9,140 bases of DNA from Acidobacteriota bacterium (GCA_003225595.1 QIAR01000211.1:1-9140); one strand, 5' to 3'. Shown: positions 1 through 6,056, numbered from the stretch's first letter. A program made the numbers and translations. The notes: generated by a model from the letters alone, not told the origin.

Positions 1-1
1 A

Positions 2-475
2 GTTACATCGGTCAGAGATAGCGGCGGATCCATTTATACATTGATCGCAGCTGCTAACAAGGGCACAGGCGCTCGCGTAGAGATGTGGGCTACACACAGG
101 GCAGCGGCCTCGACCGCGGTCACCGTAAATCTTTCTGCCCTGGCGAAGAATCGGGTGGAAGTGGCCGAATACTCTGGCGTGGGGACGCTCGGCTTAACAG
201 CAACGAAAACCGGATCAGGCAGTAGCCTCAGCATAGCCCTAACGACGGCGAGCGCCAATAGCTGGGTGGTAGCTGGGTTCGGGGAGAAGAATAGCGCCAG
301 CTTCTTTCCCAGCATTGGAAATCTACGAGATAGCGGTAGCTTCACGATCTCAGGCGCAACTGTCGGAGCGGCAGTTAATGACAATACTGGTGCCAGTCCA
401 TCCTCAGTTACGAATGCTGTCACGACCAACACCACAGGTCTATGGGCAGCCGCTGCCCTAGAGTTGCGGCCCTAG
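2..475 (+). CDS. C-terminal part of a Ser/Thr/Gly-rich beta-strand surface or secreted protein (partial, 5' end outside window)
   Basis: The frame is open from base 2, so the gene starts left of the window; the TTG at 41 is probably internal. The visible 157 residues are rich in Ala, Thr, Ser, Gly and Asn and alternate hydrophobic and polar residues as in a beta-sandwich. A block with RVEMWATHRAAAS, then VTVNL, then VEVAEYSGV, then SWVVAGFGE resembles a domain common in large secreted or anchored proteins of soil bacteria, where an aromatic or acidic strand ends in EYSG. RDSGGSIYTL near the start and RDSGSFTISG near residues 116-125 may be equivalent strands, hinting at internal repetition. 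The protein ends in AAALELRP with no membrane anchor or sorting motif visible. No catalytic motif is seen. The function is probably adhesive or structural, but that is inference. Confidence 0.7.
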   Translation, partial: VTSVRDSGGSIYTLIAAANKGTGARVEMWATHRAAASTAVTVNLSALAKNRVEVAEYSGVGTLGLTATKTGSGSSLSIALTTASANSWVVAGFGEKNSASFFPSIGNLRDSGSFTISGATVGAAVNDNTGASPSSVTNAVTTNTTGLWAAAALELRP

Positions 476-595
476 CTTAGCTAGAGGGGTCGGCCGTTAG
501 CTCTCCCTAGAATCCTGCGCTGTAATTTGTGTCAGAATCCGCACAGGGGCTCACGCTGCCTTCTTTTCCTCAGGCTTGCCTGGCCCTGTCTTGCT
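476..595. other. Intergenic spacer between convergent genes
   Basis: This 120-base stretch separates the surface-protein stop from the stop of the minus-strand hypothetical gene. The only structure noticed is an imperfect inverted repeat, CTAGAGGG at about 480-487 against CTCCCTAG at about 503-510, without a following T-run. It is at best a weak candidate for termination. Confidence 0.3.
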
Positions 596-1018
596 TCATT
601 CATTTTTCTTGTCGGCTTTGTAAGACTCAATCTCGGCACTGCGTTTAGTTGGCTCGCTTGTCGTCGCAGTTTGTTTCGAATCGATCTTCTTTGCGCCCTT
701 TTCGGCGCATTCGCCCTTGGGCTGTTCGGTTTGCTCTTTCTCAGCCGTCGGCTTTTCTGTTGTTTGTTCCTGAGCCTTTCCCGAAACCCTTTTAGCTTCC
801 TTTGCGGCGGAAGCGAGCACACGCTCCATCCTGAGCCGAGCGGCGCGCCACCTGACGTTACTTGCGTTCCCGGCCTGCTCCAAATAGGGAGCTAGCTGCT
901 CGTCCGTAGCGATGCCTTTATCCTTTAAGAACTGCAGAATGGCGGCGCTTTGCGTCTCCAGAGCCTCGAGAGAGGAACCCAATTCATTTAGTATCTCTTC
1001 CGCTATGTGAACGTCCAT
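596..1018 (-). CDS. Small hypothetical protein, helical N-terminus with a Lys/Glu-rich tail
   Basis: A 140-residue protein. The ATG at 1018 is preferred because the purine-rich run GGGAGGAGGC lies directly upstream on the minus strand. The reading frame stays open far upstream (to about 2149), but that extension is antisense to the glucosidase pseudogene and is not credible. Residues 1-70 read as amphipathic helices (AEEILNELGSSLEALETQ, FLKDKGIATDEQLAPYLEQA, VRWRAARLRMERVL). From about residue 75 the chain becomes low-complexity, rich in Lys, Glu, Thr and Ala, and is probably disordered. There is no signal peptide, membrane segment or catalytic motif. It resembles short uncharacterised proteins I associate with Acidobacteriota; the role is unknown. 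The break point of the truncated glucosidase lies just 5' of this gene, so its promoter region may be rearranged. Confidence 0.65.
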   Translation of the reverse strand: MDVHIAEEILNELGSSLEALETQSAAILQFLKDKGIATDEQLAPYLEQAGNASNVRWRAARLRMERVLASAAKEAKRVSGKAQEQTTEKPTAEKEQTEQPKGECAEKGAKKIDSKQTATTSEPTKRSAEIESYKADKKNE

Positions 1019-1090
1019 GCCTCCTCCCGCTCTCCTCTTTGATGCCAGAACGGGGCGGGTTGCCACCATCGCAGCTGGATCGCAGGAGTC

Positions 1091-3023
1091 ATCGAATCCG
1101 AGAACGAGACCAATGTCCGGCGGCTGTTCGGAGCCGAGAACCGCACTCCTTTCGTAAAAGATGGCATCAATGACTACGTCGTGCGCGGCGCCAAGGAAGC
1201 GGTGAATCCCGAGCACACTGGCACGAAAGCAGCGGCCCACTACAAGCTCACGGTTGGAGCGGGCGAGACCGTCGTTGTCCGCCTGCGCCTTGCCGACTCC
1301 GGCAAGAACGCCTTTGCCAGCTTCGATAAGACGTTTGCGCTGCGCCAGCGCGAAGCCGACGAGTTCTATGCCACGGTCATTCCGCAACACCTTTCCCCGG
1401 ATGCGCAGAACGTCATGCGTCAGGGCTTTGCCGGCATGCTGTGGTCCAAGCAGTTCTACCACTACGTCATCAAAGATTGGTTGCAGGGTGACCCGGGCAA
1501 TCCTTCCCCACCTCAGGAACGCAGGAAGGGTCGTAACCACGAATGGACCCATCTGTATAACGCTGACGTCATTTCGATGCCCGACAAGTGGGAGTACCCG
1601 TGGTATGCCGCCTGGGACCTCGCATTTCACTGCATTCCGCTTGCGCTTGTAGATCCAGACTTCGCCAAAGAGCAGCTGATCGTCATGCTCCGCGAGTGGT
1701 ACATGCATCCCAACGGGCAGATTCCGGCTTATGAGTGGGCGTTTGGCGACGTCAATCCTCCCGTGCACGCCTGGGCCGCGTGGCGCGTGTACAAGATTGA
1801 CAAGAAGCGTAAAGGTAAGGGCGACCGAGTGTTTCTGCAGCGTGTCTTCCACAAGCTCATGCTGAATTTCACCTGGTGGGTTAACCGCAAGGACGCCGAT
1901 GGCATGAACATATTCCAGGGCGGCTTCCTTGGCCTGGACAACATCGGCGTGTTCGATCGCAGCGCGCCTCTGCCCACCGGTGGGTACATCGAACAGTCCG
2001 ACGGAACCAGTTGGATGGCCATGTACACCCTCAACTTGCTGGCAATTGCACTCGAGTTGGCCAAGGACGATCCGGCCTAGGAAGACGTAGCCAGCAAGTT
2101 CTGGGAGCACTTCATCTACATTGCCCACGCCATGAGCCATCGTGGACACGACGGTATGGGACTGTGGAATGAAGAAGATGGTTTCTTCTACGACGTGCTC
2201 AAGCTGCCTGACGGTTCACAACTCCCCATGAAGATCCGTTCCATGGTGGGATTGATTCCATTGTTCGCTGTAGAAACCCTGGAGCCCGAAGTGCTCGATC
2301 GGCTGCCAGATTTCAAGCGACGGCTTGAGTGGTTCATTGACAATCGTCCTGACCTTACGGAAAACGTGGCCTGTATGCGCACGCCGGGCCGGGGCGAACG
2401 CAGATTGCTGTCCATCGCGGACCAGGACCAGCTCCGCAGCATTCTCAAGTTCATGCTGGACGAGCGCGAGTTTCTCTCGCCGTACGGCATTCGTGCCCTG
2501 TCACAGTTCCACCGCGACAACCCGTACAAGCTTTCGGCGCACGGCATGGAACACCGCGTGGACTATGAGCCAGGCGAGTCCTCAACCGGTCTTTTTGGTG
2601 GCAACTCCAACTGGCGTGGACCGATCTGGTTCCCGGTGAACTACTTGTTGGTCGAGTCGCTCCAGAAGTTCCACCACTACCTCGGCGACAACTTCAGAGT
2701 CGAGTTCCCAACTGGATCAGGAAAGGATGATGACCCTGTGGGAGGTGGCTGGGGAATTGTCGCGCCGCATGACGAGCATTTTTCTTCATGATGAGAAGGG
2801 CCGCCGGCCGGTGTTCGGGAATCTCGAAAAGTTCCAGACCGACCCACAGTGGCGTGACCTGGTTCTCTTTCACGAGTACTTCCACGGTGATTCCGGGGCC
2901 GGCATCGGGGCCAGCCATCAGACCGGATGGACGGGCGTAGTCACCAAGTTAATGCAACAGAGCGGCGAGTCCCGCGACCGGAAGAAAACCGAACAGGCGG
3001 TTGTAACTGTAGTCGCAGACTGA
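1091..3023 (+). pseudogene. Broken GH63/MGH1-like glycoside hydrolase (glucosidase): N-terminus lost, in-frame TAG, frameshift
   Basis: Three lesions are visible. (1) Recognisable family sequence begins only at about 1100 (ENETN, then RLFG, KDGIN, NPEHTGTKAAAHY), with no start codon or ribosome site, so roughly the first 240-270 residues of a usual ~880-residue protein are missing. (2) A TAG at 2078-2080 interrupts an otherwise continuous frame; the context P-A-stop-EDVASKFWEHF suggests a former Tyr codon. (3) Near 2721-2726 the frame must change after PTGSGK to continue as MMTLWEVAGELSRR, consistent with one extra base. Conserved landmarks otherwise survive: WLQGDP, RKGRNHEWTHLYNADV, the YPWYAAWDLAFH block whose Asp corresponds to the general acid of clan GH-G enzymes, and SNWRGPIWFPVNY. 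The family ((alpha/alpha)6 barrel) hydrolyses glucosyl or mannosyl linkages. The next gene is a glucose dehydrogenase, matching a glucose-releasing role. Sequencing error could explain one lesion but hardly all three. Confidence 0.88.
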
Positions 3024-3029
3024 ATTTAT

Positions 3030-3035
3030 AAGGAG
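3030..3035 (+). promoter_or_regulatory. Ribosome binding site AAGGAG of the glucose dehydrogenase gene
   Basis: AAGGAG lies 6 bases before the ATG at 3042, close to ideal, and fixes this start. It sits only 7 bases after the stop of the broken glucosidase, so the dehydrogenase keeps its own strong translation signal although the gene before it cannot be translated through. Confidence 0.8.
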
Positions 3036-3041
3036 ACAGAA

Positions 3042-4145
3042 ATGAAAGCCATCAGTGTATTCCCAGGAAAACCCAACAGCGTCCACGTGGCCGAGTTGCC
3101 TAAGCCCTCGCTGGACCAGGTCCCCAACGGGCGTGGTGTGTTGGTGAAAGTTCTGCGCGTCGGTGTGGACGGCACCGACAAGGAAATCAATGCTGCCGAA
3201 TATGGCGCAGCGCCTCCGGGATACGATTTCCTGGTCATTGGCCACGAAGGCTTCGGCCAGGTCGAGGCCGTGGGCCCGAACGTCAACGAGGTGAAGCCGG
3301 GCGATTACGTCGTCGCCACGATTCGCCGGCCGGGCAAGAGCATTTACGACGAGATTGGCACCAACGACATGACCACCGACGACACCTACTACGAACGCGG
3401 CATCAACTTGCGCCACGGCTATTTGACCGAGTACTACGTCGATGACATCGAGTTCATCGTCAAAGTCCCGCGGGGTCTTAAGCAAGTGGGAGTGCTGCTC
3501 GAGCCCACGACTGTGGTGGAGAAAGGAATTTACCAGGCGTACGAGATCCAGCGCCGTCTCAAGGTGTGGCATCCGCGTAAGGCTGCGGTCATGGGCGCCG
3601 GCACCATCGGCTTGCTCGCCACGATGGTGTTGCGTCTGCGGGGTCTGGATGTGACCACGTTTGCCCGTAATCGCAAGCCCAATCTGAACGCCGAATTGAT
3701 CGAGGCGCTAGGGGCGCGGTATCTGATAACCCAAGAAGTACCGATCGTGGAAGGTGGACAGAAATTCGGACCATTTGATTTGATCTTCGAAGCGACCGGC
3801 AACTCCGGTGTCGTCTTCGACAGCATGCAAGCCCTGGGCAAGAATGGCGTCCTGGTACTTTCGAGCGTGACCGGCGGCGATCGCATGATCCAGGTTCCGG
3901 CTGACCGAATCAATCTCGAATTTGTCCTTGGAAACAAGGTAATGGTGGGCACCGTGAGCGCCAATCGCGAATACTTCGAGATGGGCGTGCGCGACATGGC
4001 TCAGGCGGAAGCCGAATATCCCGGCTGGTTAAACCGGTTGCTGACCGATCCCGTGCGCGGCCTCGAGAATTACACCGATCTCTTCCACAAGCTGACCACC
4101 TCGAATGGTTCGATCAAAGTATTCTGCGAGGTGGCGGACATCTAA
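3042..4145 (+). CDS. Glucose 1-dehydrogenase, zinc-dependent medium-chain dehydrogenase type
   Basis: A complete 367-residue protein, the usual length for archaeal-type glucose 1-dehydrogenases, which oxidise beta-D-glucose to glucono-1,5-lactone with NAD(P)+ (entry to a non-phosphorylative Entner-Doudoroff route). The N-terminal GroES-like domain holds the catalytic-zinc set in the haloarchaeal form: Asp43 in GVDGTDKEI (where most relatives have Cys), His68 and Glu69 in GHEGFG, and Glu154 in LLEPTTVVEKG. The four Cys of the structural zinc lobe are absent; that stretch reads IRRPGKS, as I recall for Haloferax. The Rossmann domain has GAGTIG at 185-190, followed by a basic ARNRK segment at 208-212 that could favour NADP. 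The N-terminal MKAISVFPGKP matches the family, and the ribosome site supports the start. It sits between a broken glucosidase and a broken FAD oxidoreductase and is the only intact member of the trio. No frame defect is seen. A broader sugar or alcohol specificity is possible. Confidence 0.87.
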   Translation: MKAISVFPGKPNSVHVAELPKPSLDQVPNGRGVLVKVLRVGVDGTDKEINAAEYGAAPPGYDFLVIGHEGFGQVEAVGPNVNEVKPGDYVVATIRRPGKSIYDEIGTNDMTTDDTYYERGINLRHGYLTEYYVDDIEFIVKVPRGLKQVGVLLEPTTVVEKGIYQAYEIQRRLKVWHPRKAAVMGAGTIGLLATMVLRLRGLDVTTFARNRKPNLNAELIEALGARYLITQEVPIVEGGQKFGPFDLIFEATGNSGVVFDSMQALGKNGVLVLSSVTGGDRMIQVPADRINLEFVLGNKVMVGTVSANREYFEMGVRDMAQAEAEYPGWLNRLLTDPVRGLENYTDLFHKLTTSNGSIKVFCEVADI

Positions 4146-4184
4146 TCGTCGCAATCGTCAGAATCCAGTTGCTGGAACGCAATT

Positions 4185-4500
4185 ATGAGTGAACAGACGA
4201 AAATTTGCATCGTGATTCTCGGCGGTGGCTTCGCCGGTCTACACGCAGCCATGCACCTGGACGGCAGCCTGGCTCGCGATCCGGATATTGAGGTCACTTT
4301 AGTGAACCGCGACAATTTCTTCTTGTTCACCCCATGTCGCACGAAGTTGCCGCCAGCGATCTCGACCTGACGAACATCGTCAACCCGGTTCGCAAACTAC
4401 TCAAGCGGGTGAACTTTTTTGCGGGGGAAGTCGAGTCGATCGATCTCGACCGGAAGCACGTGAGGGTCTCACATGGCTTCGACCATCATCACCATGAACT
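4185..4500 (+). pseudogene. N-terminal fragment of an NDH-2-like FAD/NAD(P) oxidoreductase, frameshifted and truncated
   Basis: From ATG 4185 the frame encodes MSEQTKICIVILGGGFAGLH, with the FAD-binding GxGxxG at residues 13-18, then VTLVNRDNFFLFTP, typical of type II NADH dehydrogenases. At the C-run 4330-4333 the reading must move into another frame to continue as MSHEVAASDLDLTNIV, NPVRKLLKRVNFFAGE and VRVSHGFDHHHHEL. The family expects Thr-Pro-Met there (ACC CCC ATG); only four C are present, so one C appears lost. Homology stops at about 4500, roughly 100 residues into a usual ~420-450-residue protein, leaving neither the NAD domain nor the membrane-associating C-terminus. The family transfers electrons from NAD(P)H to quinone, which would recycle the cofactor of the dehydrogenase 39 bases upstream. 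No strong ribosome site precedes the ATG (only GGAA at about 4171). It cannot be functional as read. Confidence 0.85.
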
Positions 4501-4518
4501 CTTCCATCATCCTCCTAC

Positions 4519-4701
4519 TTACGTCCCGACTTCGCGGCGGAAGCGTTCCAGCGCCTGCGGGTCACGGGCAAACTCCTCCGGCAGGAACTTGAGGGCAACA
4601 AAACGATCCAGTTTGACGTCTTGCGCCTTGTAGACCACACCCATCCCACCGCCGTCCAGCTTCTCGACGATTCGGTAGTGCGAGATGGTTTGCTCGATCA
4701 T
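4519..4701 (-). pseudogene. N-terminal remnant of a PknB-type serine/threonine protein kinase
   Basis: Sixty codons from ATG 4701 encode the start of an acidobacterial-type kinase: ISHYRIVEKL, the glycine loop as DGGGMGVVYKA, the ATP-anchoring Lys38 in VALKFLPEE, and DPQALERFRRE. Kinases of this group usually have Gly at the first loop position, where this copy has Asp, a possible sign of decay. Recognisable homology ends at Glu57 (about 4531) and a stop follows three codons later, so the alphaC helix, catalytic HRD and DFG motifs, transmembrane segment and sensor domain are absent. The intact protein would have been several hundred residues. The break abuts the truncated oxidoreductase, with only about 30 unassigned bases between them (4501-4530), so one deletion or rearrangement probably removed both gene bodies. 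The fragment could bind nothing useful by itself. Confidence 0.85.
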
Positions 4702-4791
4702 GTGTGGCGGGAAAGTCAGGCTATGTTAGGAGTGAAGGTGGAGCAAGTCAACTCGAAGCTGGGTAGTGTCTGAAATGTGCGTTGCAGTTGC

Positions 4792-4956
4792 CTAGGGGTC
4801 GTCGCCTGGGTGGTTTTCGCTTGGGTGATCCTTATCGAACAGCGCGCTAAATAATCGGTAGGCCGTGATCGGAAGGACGAAAAGGCAGCCCGCCACGCCA
4901 ATCACAAACATCCAGCTCAGGACATGGGCCAGAATCGTGACCAATAAATCGAACAT
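4792..4956 (-). CDS. Small membrane protein (54 residues)
   Basis: The peptide runs from ATG 4956 and has a hydrophobic stretch covering about residues 3-35 (LLVTILAHVLSWMFVIGVAG, then CLFVLPITAY), enough for one long or two short membrane helices. A charged, Pro/Asp/His-rich tail (DKDHPSENHPGDDP) follows and is probably cytoplasmic. A GTG at 4974 would add six residues (VFGGVD); the ATG is chosen because GGGGGCG lies at a plausible distance upstream and the hydrophobic segment then begins directly. The gene has no close partner: a kinase remnant lies downstream and a minus-strand hypothetical gene lies 100 bases upstream. It resembles short membrane proteins I have seen in Acidobacteriota, but I do not recognise a named family. 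A toxin-like or scaffold role is possible, with no direct support. Confidence 0.6.
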   Translation of the reverse strand: MFDLLVTILAHVLSWMFVIGVAGCLFVLPITAYRLFSALFDKDHPSENHPGDDP

Positions 4957-5056
4957 ATCCACGCCCCCAAACACATTGGGGGCATTTTAGCAGCCGAATC
5001 GTTGTCATGCGCACGGACACAGAGACACCTCCAAGGAGAAGACGATATGGAAGCGG

Positions 5057-5494
5057 TTAAAAATCATAGTCAAAACGTTGCTCCTGAATTTTCTGAGAAG
5101 GGAATGATGGCATCCCGAATCCCTTGTCAACGTGCCAGTGCGGGGGCGGCACGATATGAAGTATGGCGTTTAGCAAATCGAGCGCGTCAATGTCTCGTTT
5201 GCCTATGGTGTATATGGTATGGCGCTGTCCGCAGCTTTCGTGGACACATTCAAATTCAAAGCGCCAGAGACTTTCCAGGCGTAAATATTGGGCCAGCTTC
5301 TCGGCTTCTTCCATCTGGTGGGTATGGGCCCGATGAACGGACGATTGCTCGCAGTGAGTACATGCAAAGGTTAAAGGCCATTCATCCGTGGGTAGGTATT
5401 GTTGATCTTCGTATTTTCCTAATGGGCTTTGACGCGGGAGAACAATGGGCTTTCCGCATGGGCAGCGAAGCAGGAAAACTTGTTGAAGATACAT
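5057..5494 (-). CDS. Hypothetical Cys-rich protein with zinc-ribbon-like motifs
   Basis: A 145-residue protein. ATG 5494 is favoured over the GTG at 5524 because GAGG lies about six bases upstream and the alternative would start inside the likely promoter. Cys pairs suggest metal binding: CPCGK near residues 11-15, CTHC near 44-47, and CVHESC near 80-85. Conserved-looking segments are PIVLPRQSPLG, YLPTDEWPLTF, LWRFEFEC and HTIYTI. There is no signal peptide or membrane segment. The gene directly follows the transposase remnant on the same strand, with 22 bases between them. An overlapping plus-strand frame (5047-5496) also has a good ribosome site, but its translation lacks motifs and has an odd Trp/Cys-rich run, so the minus strand is chosen. 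I do not recognise a named family. A nucleic-acid-binding or structural zinc role is conceivable. Confidence 0.65.
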   Translation of the reverse strand: MYLQQVFLLRCPCGKPIVLPRQSPLGKYEDQQYLPTDEWPLTFACTHCEQSSVHRAHTHQMEEAEKLAQYLRLESLWRFEFECVHESCGQRHTIYTIGKRDIDALDLLNAILHIVPPPHWHVDKGFGMPSFPSQKIQEQRFDYDF

Positions 5495-5515
5495 GATTAT
5501 CCTCAGCGGCCAGAA

Positions 5516-5521
5516 ATTATA
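5516..5521 (-). promoter_or_regulatory. Candidate -10 box TATAAT for the Cys-rich gene
   Basis: A perfect TATAAT reads on the minus strand and places a start site about 15 bases before ATG 5494. The -35 is poor: GACTGT lies 17 bases upstream, and TTGGAC lies at a too-long 20. The TAA stop of the transposase remnant is part of this box, so the promoter overlaps the edge of the dead insertion element. Confidence 0.45.
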
Positions 5522-5654
5522 CACTTAGCAATTCTGTAACAGTCCAAATGTGATCTGTGATTCCCGCTTCCATCGCGGGAGTCACGCGAAGGGTTGAATG
5601 AATCCGGCAAAAATTGCAGTACGCAAAATGCAACGCGACGGCGGCTTGAACTAC
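5517..5654 (-). pseudogene. C-terminal remnant of an insertion-sequence transposase (IS1-like DDE type)
   Basis: Forty-five codons before a TAA read VALHFAYCNFCRIHSTLR, then VTPAMEAGITDHIW, then TVTELLSV. The aromatic-Asn-Phe-x-R-x-H-x-T-L-R and TPAMEAG pattern is the conserved C-terminal end of a large family of IS1-like transposases found in Acidobacteriota and alpha-proteobacteria (from memory). A complete transposase would be around 240-300 residues. Here no start, helix-turn-helix or DDE catalytic region is present, because the upstream sequence is occupied by the small basic gene ending at 5651. Homology is convincing from about 5636 downward. No matching inverted repeats or target duplication were found, so the element's ends are lost or too diverged. 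Assignment to the IS1 family rather than another DDE group is moderately sure. Confidence 0.68.
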
Positions 5655-5797
5655 TTCGCTTGCGGCGGGATTAACTTCTTGCGGTTTTTCGGGTTTTTGA
5701 CCTTCACATCTTCCCGTTTCACTGGTTTGGTGTGAAGCAGGTTCTTCACGATTCCTTCGAACTTCTCACGATCAACCTTCAGGCTCTTCTTCGGCAT
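5651..5797 (-). CDS. Very small basic protein (48 residues)
   Basis: From ATG 5797 the frame encodes MPKKSLKVDREKFEGIVKNL, then LHTKPVKREDVKVKNP, and ends KNRKKLIPPQAK. About a third of the residues are Lys or Arg, with an amphipathic helix near residues 9-22 and a Pro/Lys-rich tail that is probably extended. The regular wording and clean stop suggest a real gene rather than chance, and it resembles short Lys-rich proteins common in Acidobacteriota. The ribosome site is weak (AGG about ten bases upstream). An ATG at 5805 is in another frame and is discarded. The gene ends where the transposase remnant begins, so it may have travelled with, or been hit by, that element. RNA or DNA binding is plausible from charge alone; the function is unknown. 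Confidence 0.6.
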   Translation of the reverse strand: MPKKSLKVDREKFEGIVKNLLHTKPVKREDVKVKNPKNRKKLIPPQAK

Positions 5798-5831
5798 TGC
5801 ACCATACCTATTGCAGTTATATCGGGGGTAC

Positions 5832-5861
5832 TTGTCAGACGAAATGCCATAGCTAAATAAT
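5832..5861 (+). promoter_or_regulatory. Candidate promoter for the tRNA gene
   Basis: TTGTCA at 5832-5837 is followed after 18 bases by AATAAT at 5856-5861, each one base (or two) from the sigma-70 consensus. It would start transcription about 55 bases before the tRNA. The region also lies upstream of the divergent small basic gene. Confidence 0.35.
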
Positions 5862-5923
5862 GCTACAGACCGTGGAGGAAGGGTTCAGGGCTTCAACCGC
5901 GATCAGCAACTCTGCCGTAGTGC

Positions 5924-6009
5924 GGAGGGGTTGGGCATCGGTTAAGCCCAGCGGACTTAAAATCCGCTGACTCGCTAGGGTCTTGTGGGTTCGACTCCCG
6001 CTCCCTCCG
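5924..6009 (+). tRNA. tRNA-Leu (anticodon UAA), class II, with atypical features
   Basis: The sequence folds as a class II tRNA. The acceptor GGAGGGG pairs with TCCCTCC (one G-T). The D arm is GGGC/GCCC with loop ATCGGTTAA. The anticodon stem is GCGGA/TCCGC with loop CTTAAAA, giving anticodon TAA. A variable arm follows, GACTC-GCTA-GGGTC. The T arm is GTGGG/CCCGC with loop TTCGACT. Two unpaired bases between the variable stem and T stem fit bacterial tRNA-Leu rather than tRNA-Ser. Oddities: the base after the acceptor is G, where bacterial tRNA-Leu normally has A73; position 9 is T; position 15 appears to be T; position 13-22 is a C-G pair where Leu tRNAs usually have a mismatch; CCA is not encoded (CTC follows). 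The acceptor stem can also extend outward by G-C and C-G pairs at 5922-5923/6009-6010. It may be a divergent or degenerate copy. Confidence 0.8.
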
Positions 6010-6056
6010 CTCACTCGCCACTATTCGCCTACCTCAAGTCCAATGTCAACTCCCTG

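Noticed and set aside
34..435. Minus-strand frame opposite the surface protein
   Set aside because: The plus strand is open through the window edge and has family-like beta sequence. The minus reading is Ala/Val/Leu-rich shadow.
527..895. Plus-strand frame rich in Leu, Phe and Cys resembling a membrane protein
   Set aside because: It is the complement of the Lys/Glu-rich tail of the minus-strand gene, which forces hydrophobic codons. No ribosome site is seen.
1019..2149. Long minus-strand open frame running on from the hypothetical gene start
   Set aside because: It is antisense to conserved glucosidase sequence and lies upstream of a good ribosome site at 1018. The translation shows no family features.
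2949..3572. Minus-strand frame of 207 codons opposite the glucose dehydrogenase
   Set aside because: It overlaps the conserved dehydrogenase and has no recognisable motif or start signal.
5047..5496. Plus-strand 149-residue frame with AAGGAG before its ATG
   Set aside because: The opposing minus-strand frame has Cys-pair motifs, normal composition, its own ribosome site and a -10 box. The plus frame is kept only as a low-interest observation.
5555..5586. Hairpin TCCCGC/GCGGGA as a terminator
   Set aside because: It lies inside the transposase coding remnant and has no T-run.
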